From EX4572-165 sp964581795 (lineage in GTDB: Archaea; Thermoplasmatota; E2; DHVEG-1), in NCBI GenBank assembly GCA_964581795.1, contig CAZOPW010000041.1, forward strand, positions 1-22,517: a stretch of DNA of 22,517 bases, written 5' to 3'. The notes beneath the pieces were generated by a model, which saw nothing but the letters and a program-made list of their open reading frames with translations, ran no database searches and was not told the origin of the DNA. A program made the translations under genes and the position numbers. Below, one piece after another: positions 7,693-15,349 of this stretch; the first letter of the stretch is position 1; each line of letters begins with the position of its first letter.

Positions 7693-7798
7693 GGAGACTC
7701 ACCACTAATATACAATTTATTACAGCAACTTCCAATCCAGGAAAGGTATTGTAATGATTAGCTAAAAAGGTTTTGAAAGAATAAGAAAAACGTTTTCA

Positions 7799-8578
7799 CT
7801 AAAAATCAGATAACGTTCTCTGATTATCATCAGGTAGAACGATTTCATGTTCAACTTCTTTCCATTCAAGATTATATTCAAGTAACAGATTCTTGACCAT
7901 ATCTGGAATACGGGGTGCACAAAGAATACCTCGAACTTTTGCTTTATCAGATTCACATTGTATATCATTAACATACATTCGAAGCTGGTGAACATTACTA
8001 ATTGTTGCAAGACTTCGTTTCACCTCAATTACAACTGGTCTGTGTTCACAATCATAAGCAAATAAATCAATCATTCCAGAATTGACTTGTTTTTCTTGTT
8101 TATGAATTCGTAATCCCTGTTCAACACAAGACGGATCTTGTATGATGTGATTAACGACATCTGCTTCCATACCTGCGATCTTCAACTGAGAGTTATCTTT
8201 CAAGGAACAAATTATACAAGCAAATATCGTTTTAAACGTAATTATCATTTTTTCTGGAGGTTTCCGATGACGAGATTTTAAATATAAACACTCATCCTTA
8301 ACTTTATACTCAGTGATGGAACCCGCTGGTTGCCAATTAATTGGTTCACGTAACACAGGTTGATGAACCATGAGGTTTCCATCTTGTTTAATAATGACAA
8401 CACGATCACCCCAGTCAAGATATGATTTTGCTCTTCCCTGATAATCCACAGTACATGTTCCTATTAATTGCAATAATGTTTTTTCAGGATTTTTTTGATG
8501 ATGATGAACAATAAATGATTTCGCTTCTGAAGCTGAAGGATATTTTCGTATTTTTAAAGTATTTTTTCTCTTTTTCAT
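7799..8578 (-). CDS. nucS: Endonuclease NucS/EndoMS (mismatch-specific)
   Basis: Cleaves both strands at mismatched bases, or branched/flap DNA, in non-canonical mismatch repair. The N-terminal half (1-125) is the dimerisation/DNA-binding domain. The C-terminal nuclease domain shows the PD-(D/E)XK core: D171 in GMIDLFAYD, E185 and K187 in VVIEVKR, and Q198 in HQLRMYV. The last residues read QRTLSDF (253-259), a PIP-box-like motif that would dock the protein on the PCNA sliding clamp, as known for archaeal NucS. Length 259 is typical. The ATG at 8578 follows a GAAGGGAT stretch. MutS and MutL are not in the window. Confidence 0.92.
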   Translation of the reverse strand: MKKRKNTLKIRKYPSASEAKSFIVHHHQKNPEKTLLQLIGTCTVDYQGRAKSYLDWGDRVVIIKQDGNLMVHQPVLREPINWQPAGSITEYKVKDECLYLKSRHRKPPEKMIITFKTIFACIICSLKDNSQLKIAGMEADVVNHIIQDPSCVEQGLRIHKQEKQVNSGMIDLFAYDCEHRPVVIEVKRSLATISNVHQLRMYVNDIQCESDKAKVRGILCAPRIPDMVKNLLLEYNLEWKEVEHEIVLPDDNQRTLSDF

Positions 8579-8747
8579 ATCCCTTCAAAACCTGAATTAT
8601 ATGGTTGATAATCAGCAGTACTAACAATTTTTGAACCCAAAAATTTATTTTTACAAAGAAATATTTTTAAACAATGTATCGCTCTTCACCACGATATTCA
8701 TTATAAAATCAGTATTTTTGAACGTATCGATTTATCATTTAGAAAAA

Positions 8748-9275
8748 TCAAATACTGTTTAACAAAGGTGTTGGATCACATAATCCTTTTGGTTTATCAA
8801 TATCAAACCAATTCCCTCCAAGATAATGGTCTGAAGGCTCAGGGAAACAGTCATACACTTCAAAATGAAGCATACTCACCTTATTTTCACGTATCAATTG
8901 CTGAATATAAGTTGGGTGATGCTTTTCCACTTTGTGTGGATTTAATACTTGGCCAACAGAACCAATTCGTTGACCTGCCACAACTTTTTCATTCTGTTTC
9001 ACCAAAACATTATCAAGTTCAGCATATCTGTAATAATACGTCGATTCATCATCCAAAATTATTTGAAATGTAATATTCCAATAAGAATTCTCAAGGGGAG
9101 TCGTAAAATGTGAAACTAATTGAATCACTCCATCGTCTACGGCAAACACAGGTGTTTTTCGTGGTGCATATAAATCAATTCCACAATGTATCCGATCATT
9201 TCGATGTTCAAGAAATTTGCCAGATAACTGATTTTTTTGGTATCTGTATTTTTCAGGAATTGGATAACATTTCAT
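8748..9275 (-). CDS. M23 (LytM-like) peptidase-fold protein with altered catalytic residues
   Basis: The fold is that of M23 zinc endopeptidases: HCGIDLYAPRKTPVFAVDDG (H30, D34), AELDNVLVKQNEKVVAGQRIGSVG (86-109) and LHFEVY (136-141). The three zinc ligands seem kept (H30, D34, H137). The two histidines that do the chemistry are replaced: E87 stands where the YAHL histidine is expected, and M135 where HxH begins. It has no signal peptide, and archaea lack murein, so a wall hydrolase is unlikely; a structural, binding or altered enzymatic role is more likely. The ATG at 9275 is preferred over TTG 9281. It begins 30 bases after ablB on the same strand and is probably cotranscribed with ablAB. 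Confidence 0.72.
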   Translation of the reverse strand: MKCYPIPEKYRYQKNQLSGKFLEHRNDRIHCGIDLYAPRKTPVFAVDDGVIQLVSHFTTPLENSYWNITFQIILDDESTYYYRYAELDNVLVKQNEKVVAGQRIGSVGQVLNPHKVEKHHPTYIQQLIRENKVSMLHFEVYDCFPEPSDHYLGGNWFDIDKPKGLCDPTPLLNSI

Positions 9276-9305
9276 AATCAAAAACCATTGAACTCATAAA
9301 TATCA

Positions 9306-10151
9306 TTAGCACGTAATTTTTTTGTAATACACATTCATACTTTCAATTGATCCCCCAATCGCAGTATTATTTCGTAATAAACCCGCATAGTGATATGATG
9401 ACTTTGTAAATGTAATATTCATACCATATGATAATGCACGAGCTATGGTATAGGCGGTTATCATTTTTTCCTTTTTCATCTGCTTTTCCATGTAGTTTAA
9501 TAAAAAATAAGCGTAATTATTTCCTCTTGCTTCTGGGATTGTAGCAAAATCTGTCATTTCAACATGAGATTGATCTTTATTCATTTCCGCAGCCGAAGCA
9601 GCCACTAACTGCCCTTGTTCAAAAATACCATAATACTTTACATCATTTCCAATCATTTTTTCTAAATACGATAGTCTATGAATTGGAAAGGGGTATGATG
9701 TAAAAACAGCTTTATATATTGAAGCTAAAGAATCAAGGTCTTTTTTCCTCAATTGTTTTATTGACACATTTTTTGGTAGTAAGGATGAAGCTGAGTTCGT
9801 TTTGTATTTTTGAGCGATTTGCTTAACTTGATTTATCTTCCTTTCATTTTCATCGTTTATTCTTTTTCTACTTTCATCAATATATTTGCTTAGAAAATAA
9901 CCATCAATTAAGCCATTAAAAAAACCAGGTATGACTGCTTCACAAATATAGTTTTTATCCATAGCAAAATTAAGTGCCCAAGAGGGAACTTTTGCAAAAA
10001 TCTTTGAATATTGTTTTTTTTCAGCTAATCTTTGAACATAATCAAATATCTTTGGAAAATCTCGTTTATCTAATTTCATAATATAAACACGGTCATTCAG
10101 AGAACCATGCTGGATTATTGAATGATGAAATTGTTCGACAGTATCTGTCAT
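9306..10151 (-). CDS. ablB: Beta-lysine N-acetyltransferase AblB
   Basis: Acetylates the epsilon amino group of beta-lysine with acetyl-CoA, the second and last step to N-epsilon-acetyl-beta-lysine, a compatible solute made under salt stress. About 281 residues: an N-terminal domain particular to AblB (to about 125) and a C-terminal GNAT domain (about 130-281). The segment TDFATIPEARGNNYA (200-214) is the acetyl-CoA loop region, though the usual RGxG/A is RGNN here, and the tail with IARALSYGMN, NNTAIGGSIESMNVYYKK is characteristic of the family. The start is ATG 10151; the upstream TTG 10163 is less likely. It follows ablA by 36 bases, the usual order. Confidence 0.9.
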   Translation of the reverse strand: MTDTVEQFHHSIIQHGSLNDRVYIMKLDKRDFPKIFDYVQRLAEKKQYSKIFAKVPSWALNFAMDKNYICEAVIPGFFNGLIDGYFLSKYIDESRKRINDENERKINQVKQIAQKYKTNSASSLLPKNVSIKQLRKKDLDSLASIYKAVFTSYPFPIHRLSYLEKMIGNDVKYYGIFEQGQLVAASAAEMNKDQSHVEMTDFATIPEARGNNYAYFLLNYMEKQMKKEKMITAYTIARALSYGMNITFTKSSYHYAGLLRNNTAIGGSIESMNVYYKKITC

Positions 10152-10187
10152 AATTAAAACCAAAAGTCGAGGTTTTTTCGCAATGCT

Positions 10188-11501
10188 TTATTCTTGCTTC
10201 CTTCTTTTTACTCGTTCAGTATTTTCAGGAGTTAATGAGATCGTCTTATCATAATCTGCAAGTAATTTTGCGATGCCAACTGCTTTTTCTTCAGCCCCTT
10301 CTAATCTTAATTGCCTTTCACATTCATCACAAATGCGATTACAAAAATATGGTTCATATGAATCTGGTTCTTTATATGTCGTTATTACTCCTTCGTAATT
10401 CCGTAGAATAACTTTGTTTGTACCCCATGAAATCAAATATTCTGGCATTACAGGAATTTTCCCCCCTCCGCCCGGTGCATCAATTACATAGCGAGGGACT
10501 GCAAATCCACTTGTGTGACCAATTAGGTTTTCCATTATTTCAATTCCCTTACTTACAGGTGTACGAAAATGAGTCAGTCCTTCAGAAAGATCACATTGAT
10601 ATAAATAATATGGTCTCACTCTGTTTTGAATTAATTTCTGAACTAATTTTTTCATTATCCTAGGGCAATCATTAATTCCAGCTAATAAGACAGATTGATT
10701 ACCTAAGGGGATTCCGGCATCAGCGAGTTTGGAAAGTGATCTTTTTGCAGAAGTTGTTAATTCACGTGGGTGATTAAAATGCGTATTCACCCATATAGGA
10801 TGATGTTTTTTTAACATTTGAATCAAATCTTCAGTGATTCTATATGGGAGAACTGCCGGAGTTCGTGTACCTATCCGAATTACCTCCACATGAGGTATTT
10901 TTTGTAGTTCAGTAAGAATCCAGTCTAAATAATCTGTTGAAAGTAAAAAAGGATCTCCACCAGAGAGCAATACATCTCGTACAGCAGGTGTGTTTTTGAT
11001 ATAATCAATTCCTTTTTTTAATTCTTTTTTTGACGGGATTGATTCAATGTCTCCAACTCTTCGTTTCCGGGTACAATGACGACAATACATAGAACACGTA
11101 TTACTCACAAGAAAGAGAAGTCGATCAGGATACCGGTGAGTGATACCCTGAACTGGACTATCTGTATCTTCGGCTAGAGGGTCTTCAATATCTGTTTGTA
11201 AAATTTTTAATTCTGACGGATTTGGAAAAGCTTGTTTAAAAATGGGATCAGATGAATAATCATCCATATCTATTAGAGAAAGATAATATGGTGTAATAGA
11301 CATCGGAAATTTTTTTGTAGTTGTTGAGAATTTTTTCCGTTCTTCATGACTAAATGTGATTCCAGTGAGTTTTTCAAAAGTTTCCAAATCTTTGATTGAA
11401 TGTTTTAATTGCCATTTCCAATCAGTCCATTTTTTTAGACTTGGATGTTCTTCCATTTTTTTGGCAAGACTTTGTTGATTTTCATTGAAAATTTCAGTCA
11501 T
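10188..11501 (-). CDS. ablA: L-lysine 2,3-aminomutase AblA (radical SAM, PLP)
   Basis: Converts L-alpha-lysine to beta-lysine, first step of N-epsilon-acetyl-beta-lysine synthesis. The radical-SAM cluster motif CSMYCRHC gives C136, C140 and C143; SGGDPFLL (180-187) follows. The PLP lysine is K348 in DAPGGGGKIP. A C-terminal cysteine set (CNRICDEC: C387, C391, C394) matches the zinc site of the clostridial enzyme. About 437 residues is normal. The ATG at 11501 is preferred over the TTG at 11531, and a TATA-like TTAATATGG near 11545-11555 fits a leader of about 24 bases. ablA, ablB and the M23-like gene run in one direction with short gaps. The pair is known in methanogens and some bacteria, and its presence implies growth in saline water. 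Confidence 0.95.
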   Translation of the reverse strand: MTEIFNENQQSLAKKMEEHPSLKKWTDWKWQLKHSIKDLETFEKLTGITFSHEERKKFSTTTKKFPMSITPYYLSLIDMDDYSSDPIFKQAFPNPSELKILQTDIEDPLAEDTDSPVQGITHRYPDRLLFLVSNTCSMYCRHCTRKRRVGDIESIPSKKELKKGIDYIKNTPAVRDVLLSGGDPFLLSTDYLDWILTELQKIPHVEVIRIGTRTPAVLPYRITEDLIQMLKKHHPIWVNTHFNHPRELTTSAKRSLSKLADAGIPLGNQSVLLAGINDCPRIMKKLVQKLIQNRVRPYYLYQCDLSEGLTHFRTPVSKGIEIMENLIGHTSGFAVPRYVIDAPGGGGKIPVMPEYLISWGTNKVILRNYEGVITTYKEPDSYEPYFCNRICDECERQLRLEGAEEKAVGIAKLLADYDKTISLTPENTERVKRRKQE

Positions 11502-11673
11502 GATATATCCGTTCTTTTTTTTATTTGACAAAGGTGGTCATTCCATATTAATCTATTGAAGTCTACAGTACTGAAGCAGGAAATTTCGTTTAATATCATA
11601 TTTACTACCAAAACATTAATAAGTGGTCAGCTTCAATAAGGCGAGCAATAGTTAACGTTTTTCAAGTGATCAT

Positions 11674-12000
11674 ATGAATAGAGGAAAACCACAGACCGAA
11701 GAAGTAATCAGAGTTCCAATGCCAAAAAAAAGAGAAAACGAAATGTTTGCAATCGTAGAACGTGTCGTCGGCGGATCAAGAATGAATGTAATTTGCGGTG
11801 ATGGCAGATCGCGACTCGCCAGAATCCCAGGTGGTCGCAAACGAGGTATGGGTAGAATTCGTCGAAATGATTTACTTATTATCAGCCCTTGGGATATTCA
11901 AGATGAAAAAGCAGATGTTAAATATCATTATCGTAAAAATCAAGCCCGATTTTTAAGTAGAAAAAAGAAGATACCTTCTCAAATTGATATTTTCAGTTAA
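11674..12000 (+). CDS. eif1A: Translation initiation factor aIF1A
   Basis: Archaeal homologue of eIF1A, which binds the A site of the small ribosomal subunit during initiation. It is an OB-fold protein of 108 residues with the family blocks EMFAIVERVVGGSRMNVICG (40-59), the basic segment ARIPGGRKRGMGRIRRND (69-86, RNA binding) and LLIISPWDIQDEKADVKYHY (87-106 before the basic tail). The ATG start overlaps a GTGATC remnant of a ribosome site. It is divergent from ablA across 172 bases and is followed at once by T6 and T7 tracts, so it is probably a single-gene transcript. Confidence 0.96.
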   Translation: MNRGKPQTEEVIRVPMPKKRENEMFAIVERVVGGSRMNVICGDGRSRLARIPGGRKRGMGRIRRNDLLIISPWDIQDEKADVKYHYRKNQARFLSRKKKIPSQIDIFS

Positions 12001-12017
12001 TTTTTTAGCTTTTTTTA
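12001..12017 (+). terminator. Oligo-T terminator after aIF1A
   Basis: Six T, AGC, then seven T follow the stop codon directly; another seven-T run is at about 12045-12051. Such T tracts are sufficient for archaeal RNA polymerase termination, so the glycosyltransferase downstream needs its own promoter. Confidence 0.55.
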
Positions 12018-12113
12018 AAAAATTCTCATTCATTTCTTTTATGTTTTTTTAACTAAGATTGTTTAATAGAGGATTAATATTGTTTTTTTGTTCTTTTGTA
12101 AGATATCGACTGA

Positions 12114-12121
12114 TTTATAAA
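12114..12121 (+). promoter_or_regulatory. TATA box for the GT4 glycosyltransferase
   Basis: TTTATAAA on the plus strand. The start of transcription would fall at about 12139-12145, so the mRNA is either leaderless from the ATG at 12139 or has a very short leader for the ATG at 12160, which has GAAGGTG eight bases before it. Confidence 0.5.
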
Positions 12122-12138
12122 CCTTAACTGTTATACGA

Positions 12139-13467
12139 ATGGCTGAAGGTGCTGACGGGATGAAACCGCAAATTCAACATAATGGAAATATATCAATTGC
12201 TCATTTTTCTTGGGAATATCCACCAAAAATTTGGGGAGGATTAGGAACATTTGCGACTGAATTAACAAAACAACAAAAGTTAACAGGCCATAATGTTAGT
12301 GTATATGCAGTCAATGATGGAAATCGATTCGAACAATTTCATGAGTGGAATGGTATATCCGTTTATCGGCCAAAAATAATAGATTTTACTGATAGCTTAC
12401 CAATTATATCAAATAAAGATTTGCAACAATGGGGTAATCATCTTTCATTTTTTTCGACAGTACTTAGTTATAATATTTTATCAGCATCTAAATTAGTTGA
12501 AAATATTAGTAACCCTTCCCAACCATACATCGATCTTATTGATGCGCATGATTGGTTAGGTATTCTTGGAGGAATAATGGCTAAACAGCAGATAAATAAA
12601 CCATTAGTTTTCCATGTGCATTCAACTGAACGGGGACGGTCTGGTGGTGGAGGATCTTCGACGATATCTTCAATTGAAAAACACGGTGGTAAAATAGCTG
12701 ATGGAGTTATCACGGTTTCCTTTGCGATGAAAGATGAATTGACTGAACTGGGTTTTCCAGAAGAAAAAATTCATGTATGTTGGAATGGTATTGATCCAGA
12801 TAAGTATGATCCAACATCAATTTCTACTGAAAAAACTCAACAGCTAAGACATCAATATGGTATAACAGATGATGAAATTTTTTTATTTTTTATCGGAAGA
12901 TTGGTAACAGTTAAAGGAATCATGCAACTTATTGAGGCATTACCTGAAATTGTTAATTCCAATAAAAAAGTAAAATTAGTGGTGTTAGGGATTGGTGATT
13001 TAGAAGAAAGTCTAAAGAAACGGGTAGATGAATTGAACTTACAGGATCATGTCGTATTTCGTACTGAATTTGTTTCGGAAAAAGAAAGGATTCTTCATTA
13101 TGCAGCAAGTGATATTGTAATACTTCCATCACTTTACGAACCATTTGGTATCGTTTGCACTGAAGCGATGTCTATGAAAAAACCTGTTGTGGTCGGTGCT
13201 AGAGGAGTATCAGGAATGCGAGAGCAAATCGTTTCTGAAGGACAAGATCAATGTGGTATTCATATTAATCCTTATGATCCAAGTGACATCGCTTGGGGTG
13301 TAAATGAGCTGTTATCTCGCCGAGATGATTGGGAAGGTTTTGGTGAAAACGCTAGAAAAAGAGTGTTTGAATTATTTACCTGGGAAAAAATTTCGAAGCG
13401 AACCACCGAGATTTATCGAACGATTATTCAAAAAAACGATATGAATGTTGTGAAAGCATATAGCTAA
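12139..13467 (+). CDS. GT4-family glycosyltransferase (glycogen-synthase-like)
   Basis: Retaining GT-B glycosyltransferase. The N-terminal Rossmann domain has WEYPPKIWGGLGTFATEL (25-42, the glycine loop seen in glycogen/starch synthases and sucrose-type enzymes) and DAHDW (135-139). The C-terminal domain has GRLVTVKG (253-260, R254 and K259 as sugar-nucleotide phosphate ligands) and the EX7E pair E334 and E342 in YEPFGIVCTEAM. An HVHSTERGRSGGGG loop (159-172) sits near the acceptor side. Length 442 is usual. There is no membrane helix, so it is cytosolic. Glycogen/glucan synthesis or a glycolipid/glycoprotein sugar are both possible; the close likeness of the WGGLG block to archaeal glucan synthases favours the first. 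The start may be 12139 or 12160, and conserved sequence begins only near residue 18. Confidence 0.88.
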   Translation: MAEGADGMKPQIQHNGNISIAHFSWEYPPKIWGGLGTFATELTKQQKLTGHNVSVYAVNDGNRFEQFHEWNGISVYRPKIIDFTDSLPIISNKDLQQWGNHLSFFSTVLSYNILSASKLVENISNPSQPYIDLIDAHDWLGILGGIMAKQQINKPLVFHVHSTERGRSGGGGSSTISSIEKHGGKIADGVITVSFAMKDELTELGFPEEKIHVCWNGIDPDKYDPTSISTEKTQQLRHQYGITDDEIFLFFIGRLVTVKGIMQLIEALPEIVNSNKKVKLVVLGIGDLEESLKKRVDELNLQDHVVFRTEFVSEKERILHYAASDIVILPSLYEPFGIVCTEAMSMKKPVVVGARGVSGMREQIVSEGQDQCGIHINPYDPSDIAWGVNELLSRRDDWEGFGENARKRVFELFTWEKISKRTTEIYRTIIQKNDMNVVKAYS

Positions 13468-13481
13468 ATCCATACTTTTAT

Positions 13482-13571
13482 CTAATGATCTTTCCTTTTT
13501 TGAAAGTTAAGAACGCGTTTGTATAGTTCTTTGATACGCCGATCTTTATGTTTCTCGAATGAATCGTCCAT
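13482..13571 (-). CDS. Very small basic ORF, 29 residues, possible microprotein
   Basis: On the minus strand an ATG at 13571-13569 is preceded seven bases earlier by a consensus GGAGG, and a TATA-like ATTTTATAAA lies near 13613-13622, giving a leader of about 20 bases. The 29 codons encode a single predicted charged amphipathic helix (starts MDDSFEKHKDRRIKELYKR, then VLNFQKRKDH). It occupies the gap between two convergently arranged genes. Ribosome site, promoter spacing and charged-helix composition are better than chance, but the frame is very short and no relative was recognised. Confidence 0.42.
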   Translation of the reverse strand: MDDSFEKHKDRRIKELYKRVLNFQKRKDH

Positions 13572-13787
13572 TCGTTTGCCTCCAGGTTCAATATAGTATA
13601 AATCTATAGTACTTTATAAAATTTGTCTTATTTAATTTCGGTGATTGCAGTAAACCTATTTATTTTATGATATGGGCACGATTATTATTATCAATAAAAT
13701 TATAAAATAATTTAAAAATAAGAGGAATTGTACTTATTCCTGCAATTTGTAATATTCCTTTTAATCCATCTGTTCTTAGATTTGGAT
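13572..13787. other. Intergenic, very A+T-rich, no gene seen
   Basis: This 216-base spacer holds the putative promoter of the small ORF at its left side and the 3' flank of alba at its right. A six-pair inverted repeat AGGAAT...ATTCCT at 13722-13740 lies 50-65 bases past the alba stop and could be part of its 3' end. No open frame with a ribosome site, tRNA or repeat array was found. Confidence 0.4.
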
Positions 13788-14078
13788 TTATTCAGTTACT
13801 AAATGTATTTCGATTGAGGAAACGTTGTGTGTTCTTCCTTCGTCGTTAGTAACACTTTCTGTTCCAATTTCAATCTTATCGACTTTAGCATCTGTCACAA
13901 AACGGTTTCGGACGATTTCTGCAGTATCGACTGCTCGACTAATTGCTCGTCCTCTTGCTTTGATGATTACTTCGTTTGCATCGTCTTTTTTAAATTCTGT
14001 CACTACCGCGAGCACATAGCTCATTGGTGGTTTGTTTCCTACAAAAATCACGTTCTCATCAGCTAGTTCATCAGTCAT
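13788..14078 (-). CDS. albA: Chromatin protein Alba
   Basis: DNA/RNA-binding architectural protein that dimerises and coats archaeal DNA. About 96 residues, normal for Alba. The N-terminal VIFVGNKPPMSYVLAV block contains K16, the position that is acetylated in Sulfolobus Alba, and is followed by the conserved ARGRAISRAVDTAEIVRNRF segment (about 41-60). The start is ATG 14078 with AGGTGA five bases before it, rather than GTG 14087. It is alone on its transcript, with about 160 bases before the gene upstream. Confidence 0.96.
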   Translation of the reverse strand: MTDELADENVIFVGNKPPMSYVLAVVTEFKKDDANEVIIKARGRAISRAVDTAEIVRNRFVTDAKVDKIEIGTESVTNDEGRTHNVSSIEIHLVTE

Positions 14079-14238
14079 AGTTTTCACCTTTTTTTCCTTA
14101 CTGTAACATTGACAGCACGTAAACCTTTATTAAGTAGGTCATTTAAATCTTTTGTGCATAAAATAACAAATTTGGCTGTTAAAAATGAAAAAATTTTATT
14201 CATTTTTTAAAAAATAGTTACGCATTCAATCAGTTTTA

Positions 14239-14898
14239 TTATTCAACTTGATTATAATCTACGTTTAAAGGAGATTTGATGTTAAATAGAGAAAGAAGAT
14301 CTGAGGGTTGATCTACAATATAATCTGGGTTAGTATGTATTAATTCACGCTTTGTATGCCATCCCCAAGTAACGGCAACAGCTTTGGTTTGTGCCTGTCT
14401 TGCTTCTTTTATATCTCCAACTGTATCACCGATATAAAAAGAATTATCCGATTCATTATCTTTCTGAATTAAATATATTTTCTTTACTTTGCTAGGTTCG
14501 ATGTCTGAACCATAAACATCATCAAAAAGATAACATAATCTTTTCTTTTTCAAATACTCCATAACAACAGCAGTTTCATTTGAGGTTGAAATGACTAAGG
14601 TATAATTTTGAGCTAATTGTTCTAATACTGATTTGATCCCTGGGAAAAGGTTGATTTTTTCTTGATTTGAAATTAAACCTTCTTTCAAATGATAGACAAT
14701 AGCTAGAATATTTTTCTTATTCATTCCCTTCTGCATCATCTGTTCAAACATATTGCCATGGAATAATTGTAAAAATTGCTCTTTGTCAGCCAAAGAACTA
14801 AATCCATGTTCATGGCAAGCCTCTATAAAATATTTCATAAAAAGTGATAACGAATCAACTATGACTCCATCATAATCAAAGATGAGAATTTGTTTCAT
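14239..14898 (-). CDS. HAD-superfamily phosphatase (phosphoglycolate phosphatase-like)
   Basis: Cytosolic phosphatase of HAD subfamily I. Motif I is FDYDGVIVDS with nucleophile D8 and acid D10. A helical cap (about 17-85) follows. Motif II is STSNE (S104), the motif III lysine is K137 or K139, and motif IV is IGDTVGD (D158, D162). A length of 219 residues fits phosphoglycolate or beta-phosphoglucomutase-type enzymes; the substrate cannot be told. Its ATG has no strong ribosome site, so it may be expressed from a short-leader transcript. The final stretch (about 207-219) extends past the usual end. Confidence 0.87.
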   Translation of the reverse strand: MKQILIFDYDGVIVDSLSLFMKYFIEACHEHGFSSLADKEQFLQLFHGNMFEQMMQKGMNKKNILAIVYHLKEGLISNQEKINLFPGIKSVLEQLAQNYTLVISTSNETAVVMEYLKKKRLCYLFDDVYGSDIEPSKVKKIYLIQKDNESDNSFYIGDTVGDIKEARQAQTKAVAVTWGWHTKRELIHTNPDYIVDQPSDLLSLFNIKSPLNVDYNQVE

Positions 14899-14940
14899 AA
14901 CAATTCGTATTTTCTTTTATGATTTATGTTTTTGGCAAGG

Positions 14941-14948
14941 TTTATATG
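14941..14948 (+). promoter_or_regulatory. TATA box for the small membrane protein, leaderless
   Basis: TTTATATG with its centre about 29 bases before the ATG at 14973 and no ribosome site between them, the arrangement of a leaderless archaeal gene. Confidence 0.45.
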
Positions 14949-14972
14949 AAATGATTTCTTGCTAATCATAGT

Positions 14973-15167
14973 ATGTTTGAAAATTTCACAAAGAACCAAC
15001 GAACGATAATTTATGCAATTATTGCTTTTTTTGTAACGCTTGTTCTAGCTCTCTTACATTATATTCTTCAGGGATGGATAATTGAAGCTGTTTTAATAGT
15101 TGCAGCTATTGAATATGTTTGTATTTTTTATATATTATATTTGCCATTAAAATATGAACGAAAATAA
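14973..15167 (+). CDS. Small membrane protein with two helices, unknown function
   Basis: The protein is 64 residues: a short charged N-terminus (MFENFTKNQR), a hydrophobic helix at about 11-31, a brief turn with GW, a second helix at about 36-57, and a basic tail (KYERK). No family was recognised. The TATA box and leaderless spacing support that it is expressed. Neighbours downstream are membrane proteins (MarC family, potassium-type channel), but a gap of 182 bases with its own promoter-like signals separates them, so no operon link is claimed. Confidence 0.68.
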   Translation: MFENFTKNQRTIIYAIIAFFVTLVLALLHYILQGWIIEAVLIVAAIEYVCIFYILYLPLKYERK

Positions 15168-15349
15168 AACCTAATTAGATTTTCCTTTGAATACTAATTT
15201 AACCGTATAACAGTATTCATATATAGTTAACGATTGTAAATATATAAACCCCTTTGTTTCGTTTGGAAAATTAATATTTTAAACTAAAACACACATTATT
15301 TAAACATAAATTTTCACCATTTTTTTATAACAAAAAAACTTTGAACTAA
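15168..15349. other. Intergenic region with several TATA-like elements
   Basis: Contains an inverted repeat TGAATAC...GTATTCA (about 15188-15214), and a strong TATA-like GTAAATATATAAACC (about 15236-15250) readable on both strands and about 100 bases before marC. A second TATA-like TTTTTTATAA at 15321-15330 lies 20-29 bases before the marC ATG, which fits a leaderless start there. The upstream TATA could serve a longer leader or an unseen small RNA. No open frame was found. Confidence 0.35.

Noticed and set aside
7786..7797. AAAACGTTTT palindrome between nucS and the receiver gene as a regulator site
   Set aside because: Ten-base A/T palindromes arise by chance in this composition and it occurs once where checked.
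7762..8010. 82-residue minus-strand frame inside the 3' half of nucS
   Set aside because: It lies in another frame of a well-supported gene on the same strand and encodes no recognisable protein.
11502..11531. TTG-initiated extension of ablA (and similar short TTG/GTG extensions of ablB, the M23-like gene, the M20 gene and alba)
   Set aside because: Each has an ATG a few codons later with better promoter or ribosome-site spacing, and the extra residues match no family N-terminus.
13722..13740. AGGAAT...ATTCCT inverted repeat as an operator or attachment site
   Set aside because: Only six pairs in an A+T-rich spacer, a single copy, and no integrase or regulator nearby; at most part of the alba 3' end.
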